This document shows positions 22,191 to 32,517 of a stretch of DNA of 43,491 bases, piece by piece; position 1 is the stretch's first letter, and each line of letters begins with the position of its first letter. Below the pieces are notes generated by a model. That model was not told where the DNA came from. It saw only the letters and a program-made list of their open reading frames with translations, and did not search any database. Source of the stretch: Pseudoxanthomonas sp. GTDB taxonomy: Bacteria > Pseudomonadota > Gammaproteobacteria > Xanthomonadales > Xanthomonadaceae. A program made the position numbers and the translations under genes. The DNA is taken from NCBI GenBank assembly GCA_017745195.1, contig JAGHZW010000088.1, forward strand, positions 39,056 to 82,546, given 5' to 3'.

Positions 22191-23455
22191 ACCTCAAACC
22201 GTACCGGTCGCTGGTGGTGCTGCTGATAGTGGCGGTGGCCGGCGTGCTGGGCGCGCAATGGCTGGCCCAGCACAACACCTCCGACATGGGCCAGGTGATC
22301 GTGCGCAGCGGCGGCTACGACTACAGCACCACGCTGCCGCGCGCGGCGTTGCTGTTGCTGTTGGCCTGGCTGCTGCTGGCGGCGCTGTGGTCGCTGCTGC
22401 GACTGCCGTTCCGGATCTGGCGCCGTTACCGCAAGCGCCAGGGCCGGGCGCGCCTGCTCGAGGGCCTGCGCGCGCTGCAGGGCGGGCACTGGCAGCGCGC
22501 CGAACGCCTGCTTGCCCTCGCCGCGCATGACCGCGAAGTCGGCGCGATCGCGCTGACCGCCGCGGTGCGCGCCGCCGACGGGCGTGGCGACGAAGCCGCC
22601 GCGCAGGCCTGGCTCGCCACGCTGGCCGGCCGCGATCCCACCGCGCACGCGATGCTGGCGGCCGAACGGCTGATCGAACACGGGCTGCCGGTCGACGCGA
22701 TCAACGCACTCGACGTCGCCGCCGCACAGCCGCTGCCGCCGCGCGGACTGCTGCTGCGCGCACGCGCGCTGAAGATGATCGGCCGGGCCGGCGAGGCCTA
22801 CGGACTGCTTGGCGCGCTGCGCCAGCAGTCGGCCCTGCCCGACGCCGAACTGGCGCGGCTGGAGATGGAACTGGCCGCCCAGTCGCTGCGCGAAGCGGCC
22901 GACGCCAACCTGCTGGCCGAGCGCTGGGAAGCGATGCCCAAGGCGCTGCGCACCGAACCCGGCGTGGTCGCCGCCTATGCCGGGCGCGCCGCCGCGCTGC
23001 GCTGGGACGAGGCCGCCCTGCGCCACCTGGAGCAGGCGCTGGACACGCGCTGGGACGAATCGCTGGCCGACCTGTACGGTCGACTGGCGATCGGCCACGT
23101 CGATTCGCGCCGCGCCAGCGCCCAGCGCTGGCTGCAGGCGCATCCCGCCAGTCCGGCGTTGCTGGTCGCACTGGCGCGACTGGCGCGCGCGCAGGGCCAG
23201 TGGCTGCAGGCGCAGGACTTCCTGCATCGCGCGCTGGCCCAGGGGGCCGGCGCCGAGGCCTGGGAGGAACTGGGCGCCGGCTATGCCGCGGCCGGCGAAG
23301 AAGGACTGTCCCGGCGCGCCTACGCCAACGCCGTGCGCGCCATGCGCGGCGAAGCAGTCGATGAACTGCCCGGCCGCGACCTGCGCGAGAAGATCTACGA
23401 CCTTGCCGTCGGCGAGAATCGCGACGCGCACGGCATCCCGCGGCTGAAGGATTGA
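22187..23455 (+). CDS. hemY: HemY-family TPR membrane protein
   Basis: 422 residues. Two N-terminal membrane helices (about 7-25 and 45-67) flank a short periplasmic loop containing GYDYSTTLP. They are followed by the HemY_N region and TPR-like repeats through the rest of the protein (for example ERLLALAAHDREVGAIALTA, GRAGEAYGLLGALRQQ, PALLVALARLARAQGQWLQA). This is the proteobacterial HemY of unknown biochemical role in heme synthesis, not the Bacillus protoporphyrinogen oxidase of the same name. It is translationally coupled to hemX. The strand ends at a perfect hairpin at 23628-23655. Confidence 0.95.
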   Translation: MNLKPYRSLVVLLIVAVAGVLGAQWLAQHNTSDMGQVIVRSGGYDYSTTLPRAALLLLLAWLLLAALWSLLRLPFRIWRRYRKRQGRARLLEGLRALQGGHWQRAERLLALAAHDREVGAIALTAAVRAADGRGDEAAAQAWLATLAGRDPTAHAMLAAERLIEHGLPVDAINALDVAAAQPLPPRGLLLRARALKMIGRAGEAYGLLGALRQQSALPDAELARLEMELAAQSLREAADANLLAERWEAMPKALRTEPGVVAAYAGRAAALRWDEAALRHLEQALDTRWDESLADLYGRLAIGHVDSRRASAQRWLQAHPASPALLVALARLARAQGQWLQAQDFLHRALAQGAGAEAWEELGAGYAAAGEEGLSRRAYANAVRAMRGEAVDELPGRDLREKIYDLAVGENRDAHGIPRLKD

Positions 23456-23627
23456 TCCCCGGCGCGCGGTGTCCATCCCGCGTTCTACCGACCCGTTCGC
23501 GTCGCGGCTGGCGGCCCGGTCACCGCACTGCTTCCATGCTTGCGCCCCCCCCCGCGCTCACGGTGTGGGCCGGCGTGCACGCGATCATGATCGACTCCGC
23601 GCGGCACGCTGACACCGCCCCGGAACG

Positions 23628-23655
23628 CGCAAGGGCGGCCGAAGCCGCCCTTGCG
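23628..23655. terminator. perfect 12-bp hairpin between convergent hemY and thiolase genes
   Basis: CGCAAGGGCGGC (23628-23639), a CGAA loop, then GCCGCCCTTGCG (23644-23655). Read from the minus strand the loop is a C(UUCG)G tetraloop, an exceptionally stable RNA form, placed 22 nt after the thiolase stop. There is no T-tract on either side, so it is likely a terminator/stabiliser for the thiolase transcript and possibly bidirectional. Confidence 0.75.
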
Positions 23656-23677
23656 GGAGTGGTGCATGGCAGCCTGC

Positions 23678-24955
23678 TCAGCGCTCGACGATCGCCACCA
23701 CGCCCATGCCGCCGGCGGTGCAGATCGACACCAGCGCGCGGCCACCGCCGCGTTCGACCAGTTGCTTGGCCACGGTGGCGATGATGCGCGCACCGGTGGC
23801 GGCGAACGGGTGGCCGGTGGCCAGCGAGGAACCGACCGGATTGATCTTCTCCGGATCGATCCGGCCCATCGGTGCGTCCAGGCCCAGCCGGTTGCGGCAG
23901 TAGTCCTCGCTCTCCCACGCGCGCAGCGTGCACAGCACCTGCGCGGCGAAGGCCTCGTGGATCTCGTAGATGTCGAAGTCCTGCAGGGCCAGGCCATGGC
24001 GCTTGAGCATCTCCGGCACGGCCACGGTCGGCGCCATCAGCAGGCCCTCGCCGTGGACGAAGTCGACCGCGGCGACCTGTGCGTCGCGCAGCCAGGCCAA
24101 CGGCTCGTGGCCGTGGCTGCGCGCCCACTCTTCCGAAGCGAGCAGCACCGCGGCGGCGCCGTCGGTGAGCGGAGTGGAATTGGCCGCGGTCAGCGTGCCG
24201 CGACCGGATACCTTGTCGAACGCCGGCTTCAGCGTCGCCAGCTTTTCCAGCGACGTGTCCGGACGCAGGATGTTGTCGCGCTCCACCCCCCGGAACGGCG
24301 CGACCAGGCCGGTGAAGAAGCCACGCTCGTAGGCGGCGGCCAGCTTGCGGTGCGAGGACACCGCCCACTCGTCCTGCGAATCGCGCGAAATGCTCCACTG
24401 CTTGGCCATGTCCTCGCAGTGGTCGCCCATGCTCTTGCCGGTGCGCGGCTCGGCCACGCCCGGGAATTCCGGCTTCAGCTCGGCGAACTTGAAACCCTTG
24501 AAGGCGGCGATCTTGTCCTTCGCCGTCTTCGCGCGGTTGGCGGCGAGCAGGCGCGCGCGCAACTTCTTGCCGTAGACGATCGGCACGTCGGAGGTGGTGT
24601 CCGAACCTCCGCCGATACCCGATTCGATCTGGCCGACGGCGATCTTGTTGGCGATGGTGATGATCGAGTCCAGGCTGGTGCCGCAGGCGCGCTGCAGGGT
24701 GATGCCCGGGGTCAGCGGCGACAGGCCCGACGACAGCGCCGCCTCGCGGCCGAGGTTCCAGTCCGAGGAATGCTTGATCACCGCACCCATCGCCACTTCG
24801 CCGAGCTGCTGGCCGTGCAGGCCGAAGCGCTCGACCAGCGCGCCGAGGGTCCGCACCGACATGCCGAGGTTGCCGACATCCGAGTAGGCCGTGTTCTGGC
24901 GGCAGAACGGGATGCGGACGCCGCCGAGGATGGCGACGGGACGGACGGCTGGCAT
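23678..24955 (-). CDS. acetyl-CoA C-acyltransferase (FadI-like thiolase)
   Basis: 425 residues from the ATG at 24955, with GAGGT 6 nt upstream. Catalytic elements are the nucleophilic Cys near residue 91 in QRACGTSLDS, His in HEAFAAQ near 332, GHPFAATGAR near 381, and the second Cys in CTAGGMGV near 412. The HEAFAAQ variant (rather than NEAFA) and the long middle insertion (KKLRARLLAANRAKTAKDKI) match the FadI/trifunctional-beta branch. It cleaves 3-ketoacyl-CoA in beta-oxidation, or makes acetoacetyl-CoA in reverse. No FadJ-like partner is adjacent. It is divergent from the unknown gene at 25133 across a 177-nt gap. Confidence 0.93.
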   Translation of the reverse strand: MPAVRPVAILGGVRIPFCRQNTAYSDVGNLGMSVRTLGALVERFGLHGQQLGEVAMGAVIKHSSDWNLGREAALSSGLSPLTPGITLQRACGTSLDSIITIANKIAVGQIESGIGGGSDTTSDVPIVYGKKLRARLLAANRAKTAKDKIAAFKGFKFAELKPEFPGVAEPRTGKSMGDHCEDMAKQWSISRDSQDEWAVSSHRKLAAAYERGFFTGLVAPFRGVERDNILRPDTSLEKLATLKPAFDKVSGRGTLTAANSTPLTDGAAAVLLASEEWARSHGHEPLAWLRDAQVAAVDFVHGEGLLMAPTVAVPEMLKRHGLALQDFDIYEIHEAFAAQVLCTLRAWESEDYCRNRLGLDAPMGRIDPEKINPVGSSLATGHPFAATGARIIATVAKQLVERGGGRALVSICTAGGMGVVAIVER

Positions 24956-25132
24956 GCGGTGACCTCGGGCGGATTCCATTCGGGGGGACGGCCTGCATAC
25001 GCGGCCGAATGCATAATGCGGAAGTGTAGCCCCGACCCGTCAGGCGGCCAATGATCCAGACCCACCCCGGCATGAATGGAGTTTCCCCGCACGCCGCCCG
25101 CGTGCACCGCATCGCACGGCGGAGGCATGCGC

Positions 25133-26008
25133 ATGGCTGAGGCGATCTTCAGGGGCCTGTTCGCACTGGAACTGGCCGGGGGCGACGCGCCGGGCAAACC
25201 CGCGTTGCCGCCCGACGAGGCCGGCGACCTGGCCGTCCTCGTCGGCCGCGACCTGGCCCGGCTGGTGGATGGCGTGGCCGCACTGGACCTGGTCCTGGCC
25301 GCCGCCCACTTCGATCCCGCCGAGGCGCTGCGCCCGGGCTGGCCGCTGCACCAGCGCCTGCGGGAACTGCATGCGCGTGCGCCCGGTCGTGGCGAGGGAC
25401 CGCGCGTGCTGGCCTTCGGCGCCGATGCGAACGGCGAGGTCCCGCTGCCGTTCCAGGCCGATCCCGCGCTGGCCGGCGGCGGCCTGCGCGTGCTGCCGTT
25501 CCTGCTGGCCGGAGCCGGCGAGGCGGTCGCCGCGGTGGCCGAGGACCTGGAAAACAAGCTGCTGGCGCTGGGCATGGCCCAGGCCGATACCGCGCTGGCG
25601 GCGCAGGACGGCTTCGCCGCGCGGATCGAGCACGCGCGCTACCTCAGCGCGCACGACCTGGCCGCGATGATGGCCATGCAGTACGACAACCAGGGCCTGG
25701 CGCCGCTGTGGAACCTGGTCGAAGCGGCGCTGCTGGCGCCGCAGTCGGCAGAGTGGCTGGACCAGGGACCGGAGCCGCTGCTGCGGCTGGAGCACGGCGA
25801 GGTGCGGATGGCGCTGTTCGATCCGGCCGGCTGGTGCACCCACTACAACCACGGCCACAGCGACTGCGACCGCCTGCAGCGCGTGTACGAACATTTCCTC
25901 GCCCGCCAGCGCCAGTTCGCCGCGGTGCTGGAAGCGCACGGCATCCCGGTGCTGTACGTGCATTGCGACGGCCAGGCCGACGCGCGCGCGCTGCTGGCCT
26001 CGGGCTAG
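25133..26008 (+). CDS. unknown protein with C-terminal Cys/His cluster
   Basis: 291 residues. The ATG at 25133 has GGAGG at 25121-25125 (7-nt spacing); the ATG at 25127 is too close to it. The product is acidic and rich in Ala, Leu and Asp with no signal peptide or membrane segment. A compact metal-site-like motif lies at residues 235-245: Cys235, His237, His240, His242 and Cys245 in GWCTHYNHGHSDCD, and another pair VHCDG comes near the end. I do not recognise the family; it resembles conserved hypotheticals of Xanthomonadaceae. It is convergent with sodC (52-nt gap). A function should not be assigned. Confidence 0.8.
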   Translation: MAEAIFRGLFALELAGGDAPGKPALPPDEAGDLAVLVGRDLARLVDGVAALDLVLAAAHFDPAEALRPGWPLHQRLRELHARAPGRGEGPRVLAFGADANGEVPLPFQADPALAGGGLRVLPFLLAGAGEAVAAVAEDLENKLLALGMAQADTALAAQDGFAARIEHARYLSAHDLAAMMAMQYDNQGLAPLWNLVEAALLAPQSAEWLDQGPEPLLRLEHGEVRMALFDPAGWCTHYNHGHSDCDRLQRVYEHFLARQRQFAAVLEAHGIPVLYVHCDGQADARALLASG

Positions 26009-26060
26009 GCTTCGATGGCGACCCGCGCACTGTGCACGGGCCGCCACTCCACCACGACCG

Positions 26061-26636
26061 TCAGCGGGTGACCTTGATCACGCCGCAGGCCACGCGTGCG
26101 CCGGCATTGCCGGCCGGCTGGGTCTGGTAGTCGTCCGGCGCGGCATGCACGATCACGGCGCGGCCGGCGATGTCGTTGGCGCCGCCGTCACCGAGGGTGA
26201 CCCCGAGCAGGTGGACGTTGACCCTGGCCACGCCGTTGGCGTCGGCCACGATGTTGTCCATGTCGCCGGCGTGGTGCACGGCGGTTCCGGCACGGCCATG
26301 CTGGCTGGCGGCCGGATTGAAATGCGGACCGGCGCTGCTCGCGTCGATCGCGCTGCAGTCGCCCTTCTCGTGCACGTGGAATCCGGACAGTGCATTCGGC
26401 GGCAGGCCACCGACTTCGCCGCTGATGTGCACGCCGCCGCCCATCGGCGCCAGGGTGAGCTTGCCGCTGACCCGGCTGCCCGAGGCCGAAGCGAGCACCG
26501 CCACCGCTTGTTGCGCGGTACTGGTTGCAGGCGCGGCGGCAGGCGCGGCGGGCGCCCGCGCGGGAGGCGTGCTGCTGCAGCCGGCCAGAACGGCGAGCGC
26601 GCCGGCCAGGGTGAGCGGAGCGAGTGCGGTACGCAT
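26061..26636 (-). CDS. sodC: Cu/Zn superoxide dismutase, predicted lipoprotein
   Basis: 191 residues; converts superoxide to H2O2 and O2 in the periplasm. A lipobox LAGC places the modified cysteine at residue 20, followed by an Ala/Pro-rich linker to about 40. Metal and structural residues visible: FHVHEKGDCS (His87, His89, Cys94), GPHFNP (His105), HHAGDM (His121/122), VIVHAAPDDY (His164) and GNAGARVACGVI (Cys184, disulfide partner of Cys94). The copper and zinc ligand set appears complete. It is 97 nt downstream of ntrC on the same strand, probably with its own promoter. Its H2O2 product would be a substrate for the periplasmic peroxidases in this window. Confidence 0.95.
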   Translation of the reverse strand: MRTALAPLTLAGALAVLAGCSSTPPARAPAAPAAAPATSTAQQAVAVLASASGSRVSGKLTLAPMGGGVHISGEVGGLPPNALSGFHVHEKGDCSAIDASSAGPHFNPAASQHGRAGTAVHHAGDMDNIVADANGVARVNVHLLGVTLGDGGANDIAGRAVIVHAAPDDYQTQPAGNAGARVACGVIKVTR

Positions 26637-26733
26637 GCGGGGTCTCCGGTGGTGGTCCGGCGCTCAGGATAAGGCGCGCGGCGGTTCAAGCCGGATGAAC
26701 ATCCGCCGGCGGCATCGGCGGGTGCGCGATGCC

Positions 26734-28169
<1,436 letters not shown>

Positions 28170-28173
<4 letters not shown>

Positions 28174-29225
28174 GCGGGGGTGCCTCCTTCGGCATCGTTC
28201 TGCGGCAGCAGCAAGGTGAAGACGGTGTGGCCCGGACGCGAGCGGAAGGTCAGCGAGCCGCGATGCTCGCGCGCGACCTGGTGGGCCAGCGCCAGGCCCA
28301 GGCCGGTGCCTTCGGCGCGGCCGCTGACCAGCGGCAGGAACAGGTGTTCGGCCAGCTCGTCGGGCACGCCACGGCCGTCGTCGACGATCTCCACCCGCAG
28401 CGCGCGCGCGTGCAGGTGTTCGCGGATGTGCAGGCCGCTCTCCACCCGCGTGCGCAGGATGATCGTCGAGGCACCGGCCTGCAGTGCGTTGCGGACCAGG
28501 TTCCACACCGCCTGGGTCAGGCGGTCGGCATCGCCGGACAACTCCGGGATGCTCGGGTCGTAGTCGCGCTGCACGCGCACCGTCCAGCCGCCATCGGCCT
28601 CGGCCAGGCGCAGCACGCGCTCGAGCACGGCATGGATGTTCAGCGGCGCATGCGGACGCTGCGGCGCCGGCGACAGCAGCTGGTCGACCAGCTGGCTGAG
28701 CCGGTCGATCTCCGCGCCGATCAGCTCGACCAGCTCGCCCTCGCCGCTCTCATCCGGGCGCTGGCTGGTGCGCCGGGCCAGCAGCTGGGCCGCACCTTTG
28801 AGCCCGGCCAGCGGATTGCGCAGCTCGTGGGCCAGGCCCTTGAGCGCGGCCTGCAGCGCACCGGGCAGGGCCTGGGCCGGGTCCGGCGCCGGGAACGCAT
28901 CGGCCGGATGCGCCTCCAGCAGCCAGCCGTCGGCGGTGCGGGTGACCCAGCCGTCGGCGTAGCGCGGCGCCTCGCCGGGCATGCCCAGCGCGATCCGGTG
29001 CAGGCGCAGCACTTCGCGCTCGTCCTGTTCCAGGAACCGGGCCAGGGCGTCGCCTTCCAGCTCCAGGGCCGCCAGCGGCTGGCCGAGCAGGCGCCGCGCA
29101 CCGACGCCGAGCCAGCGCGGGAACGCCGGGTTCATGCCGGTGATCCGCGCGCGGTTGTCGGTCCAGGCCACCGGCGTGCCCAGTTGTTCGAGGATCGGGT
29201 CGAGTGGAGCGGCCATGGCGGTCAT
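28170..29225 (-). CDS. ntrB: nitrogen regulation sensor kinase NtrB
   Basis: 351 residues, soluble, no membrane helix. An N-terminal PAS domain spans about 8-115. The dimerisation/phosphoacceptor domain has His133 in GLAHELRNPLAGLKGA, and the ATPase domain shows WNLVRNALQA (N box), VEIVDDGRGVP (G1) and GTGLGLALAHQV (G2). NtrB phosphorylates NtrC when GlnK/GlnB is uridylylated. ATG at 29225 abuts an NtrC-type palindrome (29225-29243); an internal ATG at 29216 is an alternative start. The order is amtB, amidase, ntrB, ntrC. Confidence 0.96.
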
Positions 29226-29243
29226 TGCACCAATTTAGTGCAA
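29225..29243 (-). promoter_or_regulatory. NtrC-type binding site overlapping the ntrB start
   Basis: On the minus strand TGCACTAAATTGGTGCA (29226-29242) is almost exactly the enteric NtrC consensus, with GCAC and GTGC arms. It abuts the ATG of ntrB. No sigma-54 motif is seen downstream of it, so the position suits repression by NtrC, as known for the glnL promoter of enterics, more than activation. Confidence 0.75.
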
Positions 29244-29291
29244 AGCGCGGCATGGCGCGACCGCCCGCGGCACTGCCGCCGACGGCCCCGT

Positions 29292-30032
29292 TCAGCGCAG
29301 CCGGCGGGCCTGCAGGACCAGCGAATGGAGGATGCGCTGGTCTTCCGCATCCAGTACCTCGGCCTCGTCGCCCCGATAGTGGCGGCGGTAGGCGCGGACC
29401 GCGGCAACCGGGTCGCCGAGCGGATAGCCGACCGCCTGCAGCGCCAGCCAGGGATCGAAGCCGGCCGGCGGGTCGCCGTCGGCGGGATCGGGCCACAGGC
29501 CGTAGCCGGCATCGGCCAGTGCCTTCCACGGGAACAGCGGCCCCGGATCGCGCTTGCGCGTGGGCGCCAGGTCGGCGTGGGCGATGATCGCGTGGCGCGG
29601 GATGCGCAGGCGCGTGCACAGGTCGTCGAGCAGGCGCAACAGCGCGGCGATCTGCGCGGGCGGGAACGGTTCAGCGCCATCGTTGTCCAGCTCGATGCCG
29701 ATGGACGCGGAATTCAGGTCGTCGATCGTGCCCCAGCTGCCACCGCCGGCATGCCAGGCGCGGCGCGAGTCCTCGACCAGCTGGTGCAGGCTGCCGTCGG
29801 CCCCGACCAGGTAGTGCGCACTGACCGGTCCGCCGCTGTTGCGCGTGCGCAGCGTCAGCAGGCTCTGCGCCACCGATTCCTGCTCGGTCGCATGCAGCAC
29901 GATCACCACCGCGCGGCGCTCGTCGTGGTTCGGCGAGGGATTCCAGTGCGCAAGCGGATTGCGCACCGGCGACTGCGCACAGGCGCACAGCAGCAATGTG
30001 GATAGGAGCAGGGACACCCAGCGCATGGCCAT
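29292..30032 (-). CDS. N-acetylmuramoyl-L-alanine amidase, AmiD-like lipoprotein
   Basis: 246 residues from ATG 30032 (ATG 30026 also possible). Signal sequence with lipobox LCAC (Cys18). The Amidase_2/AmpD domain has zinc ligands in VIVLHATEQ, and in IIAHADLAPTRKRDPGPLFPW the second His and the Asp that completes the site; SAHYLV and HAGGGSWG are also family motifs. It would cleave the amide bond between MurNAc and the stem peptide at the outer membrane or periplasm, as E. coli AmiD does. The lipoprotein signal separates it from cytosolic AmpD. It lies between amtB and ntrB although its role has no clear nitrogen link. Confidence 0.9.
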   Translation of the reverse strand: MAMRWVSLLLSTLLLCACAQSPVRNPLAHWNPSPNHDERRAVVIVLHATEQESVAQSLLTLRTRNSGGPVSAHYLVGADGSLHQLVEDSRRAWHAGGGSWGTIDDLNSASIGIELDNDGAEPFPPAQIAALLRLLDDLCTRLRIPRHAIIAHADLAPTRKRDPGPLFPWKALADAGYGLWPDPADGDPPAGFDPWLALQAVGYPLGDPVAAVRAYRRHYRGDEAEVLDAEDQRILHSLVLQARRLR

Positions 30033-30228
30033 GGCCCATTGCAGCCCGGACCGCCGCCGAAGGCAAGCGCGGGCCGCCACGCATGAGGGCGCCGGCACGG
30101 AAAAGGCGGGTCCGCGGGGAGACGGGAAACACGGGATCACCTCGGCGATGGCGGGAGCGCGAACGCCCCCCGGCCGTGCGCGTCGCCGGTGGCGGCCACA
30201 ACGAGTTGCCGCACCGGAGGAGGAACCA

Positions 30229-30257
30229 CCGTCCCGCGGCATTGCGCCGCGGGACGG
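30229..30257 (-). terminator. perfect 12-bp hairpin after amtB
   Basis: CCGTCCCGCGGC (30229-30240) and GCCGCGGGACGG (30246-30257) form a 12-bp stem with a 5-nt loop, 12 nt after the amtB stop. It lacks a T-tract, but position and strength make a transcript end or 3' stabiliser likely. Confidence 0.65.
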
Positions 30258-30269
30258 GTGCAGCAGCGA

Positions 30270-31868
30270 TTACGACTCGTAGGCGGACTCGCCGTGCGAG
30301 GTGATGTCCAGGCCGATGCGCTCGGACTCCTCGCTCACGCGCAGGCCGACCGTGTACTTCACGATCAGGTACGACACCAGTGCGACCACGCCGGACAGGA
30401 CGATGGTCACCAGCACGCCCTTGGCCTGGATCAGTACCTGGCCACCGATGCTGTAATCGGTCAGCGCGGTCTCGGTGACATAGTCCCAGATGCCCGCGCC
30501 ACCCAGCGACGGCGCCGCGAACACGCCGGTCAGCAGCGCACCGGTGATGCCGCCGATGCCATGCACGCCGAACACGTCCAGGCTGTCGTCGATGCCGAGC
30601 AGCCTCTTCAGGCCGGTCACGCCCCACAGGCACAGCGCGCCGGCGACCAGGCCGATGACCAGCGCACCGTTGAGGCCGACGAAACCGGCCGCCGGGGTGA
30701 TCGCCACCAGGCCGGCGACCGCACCGGACGCCGCGCCCAGCAGCGACGGCTTCTTCTTCAGCACCCACTCCAGCGTCGTCCACGCCACCACCGCCGCCGC
30801 CGTGGCGAGGAAGGTGTTGACGAAGGCGATCGCGGCGGTGCCACCGGCCTCGAGCGCCGAACCGGCATTGAAGCCAAACCAGCCGACCCACAGGATCGAT
30901 GCGCCGACCATGGTCAGGGTCAGGTTGTGCGGCTTCATCGCGTCGCGGCCGTAGCCCGAACGCTTGCCGATCACGATCGCGCCGACCAGGCCGGCGATGG
31001 CCGCGTTGATGTGCACCACCGTGCCGCCGGCGAAATCCAGCGCACCGAGCTTGAACAGGAAGCCGGAGCGGCCCAGCGCCGCGGTGGCCGCGTCGGCGTC
31101 GGTGAACGCGTCCGGCCCCGGGAAGAACCACACCATGTGCGCCATCGGCAGGTAGGCGAAGGTGAACCACAGCACGGTGAACAGCATCAGGCCGGCGAAC
31201 TTGATGCGCTCGGCGAAGGCGCCGACGATCAGCGCGCAGGTGATGCAGGCGAACGCGCCCTGGAACACGAAGAACGCCAGTTCCGGGATGTACACGCCCT
31301 TGGTGAAGGTGGCGCCCAGCGCGGCGGAGGTCAGCCCGCTGCTGAACAGCCGGTCGGTGCCGCCGATGAAGGCGTTGCCCTCGGTAAAGGCGAAGCTGTA
31401 GCCGTACAGCGCCCACAGCACCGCCACCAGCGAGAACACCGCCAGGTTCTGCATCAGCACTGACAGCACGTTCTTGGAACGCACCAGGCCGCCGTAGAAC
31501 AGCGCCAGGCCCGGCAGCGTCATGAAGATCACCAGCGCGGCCGAGACCAGCACCCACACGGTGTCGGGCTTGCTGATAGCCGGCGCAGGCGCGGCTTCTT
31601 CCACGGGCGCCGCGGCGGCCTGCGTCGCTTCGGCGGCTTGGACCGCCGCAACCGCGGAAGCGGCGGCGGCAGCGCCGGCCGCATCGACTTCGGCGGAGGC
31701 CGCGTTCGTGGCGGTGGCATCGGCGGGTGCTTCCGTCGCCGGCGGCTCAGCGGTTTCCTGCGCGAAGGCGGAGCCGGCGAAAATCGTGACCACCGTCGTG
31801 CTGACCACCAACGTCAGGCACGCGGCATGGAACCGGGCTTTCCACCCGGCGAGGAATCGCGTCTTCAT
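30270..31868 (-). CDS. amtB: ammonium transporter AmtB with extended N-terminus
   Basis: 532 residues, longer than the usual about 410-450. A signal peptide (to about residue 36, SAFA) precedes a 60-residue Ala/Pro/Glu-rich low-complexity stretch (residues about 37-98), then the standard 11-helix channel from PDTVWVLVSAALVIFMTLPGLALFYGG. The pore contains the twin-His elements HINAAIA and HGIGGI and the family stretches SGALDFAGGTVVH-like and GFVGLNGALV. It passes NH4+/NH3 across the inner membrane and is gated by GlnK. It is 22 nt downstream of glnK, the conserved glnK-amtB pair. The low-complexity linker is unusual and would lie in the periplasm. Confidence 0.96.
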   Translation of the reverse strand: MKTRFLAGWKARFHAACLTLVVSTTVVTIFAGSAFAQETAEPPATEAPADATATNAASAEVDAAGAAAAASAVAAVQAAEATQAAAAPVEEAAPAPAISKPDTVWVLVSAALVIFMTLPGLALFYGGLVRSKNVLSVLMQNLAVFSLVAVLWALYGYSFAFTEGNAFIGGTDRLFSSGLTSAALGATFTKGVYIPELAFFVFQGAFACITCALIVGAFAERIKFAGLMLFTVLWFTFAYLPMAHMVWFFPGPDAFTDADAATAALGRSGFLFKLGALDFAGGTVVHINAAIAGLVGAIVIGKRSGYGRDAMKPHNLTLTMVGASILWVGWFGFNAGSALEAGGTAAIAFVNTFLATAAAVVAWTTLEWVLKKKPSLLGAASGAVAGLVAITPAAGFVGLNGALVIGLVAGALCLWGVTGLKRLLGIDDSLDVFGVHGIGGITGALLTGVFAAPSLGGAGIWDYVTETALTDYSIGGQVLIQAKGVLVTIVLSGVVALVSYLIVKYTVGLRVSEESERIGLDITSHGESAYES

Positions 31869-31890
31869 GAGGGTTTCTCCGAGTGGTGGA

Positions 31891-32319
<429 letters not shown>

Positions 32320-32453
32320 TCAACATGGCCGCTCCGTGACGGCGGCGGCGCACCGATTCCCAGGCTGCACCCGACTTCTTGGGGGAGGTCATGCAGGCCC
32401 GTGAATCTCTCTCTTGCTTCCCCTGTGTTGCGTACCGCTTCTCTCTCCTCAGG

Positions 32454-32508
32454 CACCCGGCAAGGCCGGGTGCATCAGGTGCGCGCGGGGTTCCCCAACC
32501 CCGCGCGC
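32454..32508 (-). terminator. double hairpin downstream of glnA
   Basis: GCGCGCGGGGTT/AACCCCGCGCGC (32481-32508, CCCC loop) lies 9 nt after the glnA stop and is followed by CACCCGGC/GCCGGGTG (32454-32472, 3-nt loop). Both stems are perfect. There is no T-tract, so partial readthrough into glnK-amtB is possible. The remaining 140 nt to glnK show no sigma-54 motif. Confidence 0.6.
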
Positions 32509-32517
32509 GGTCCCGAC

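Noticed and set aside
23545-23553. Run of nine C as a possible phase-variation tract
   Set aside because: It lies in a noncoding gap about 125 nt outside the thiolase gene and not between promoter elements of any gene seen.
23651-25054. A 467-codon plus-strand frame opposite the thiolase
   Set aside because: It is a mirror of a gene with complete thiolase catalytic motifs; the long frame reflects GC bias.
32454-32472. ATGCACCCGGCCTTGCC on the minus strand as a sigma-54 promoter for glnK
   Set aside because: The invariant GG of the -24 element is missing, spacing is off by one, and the bases form a perfect hairpin stem.
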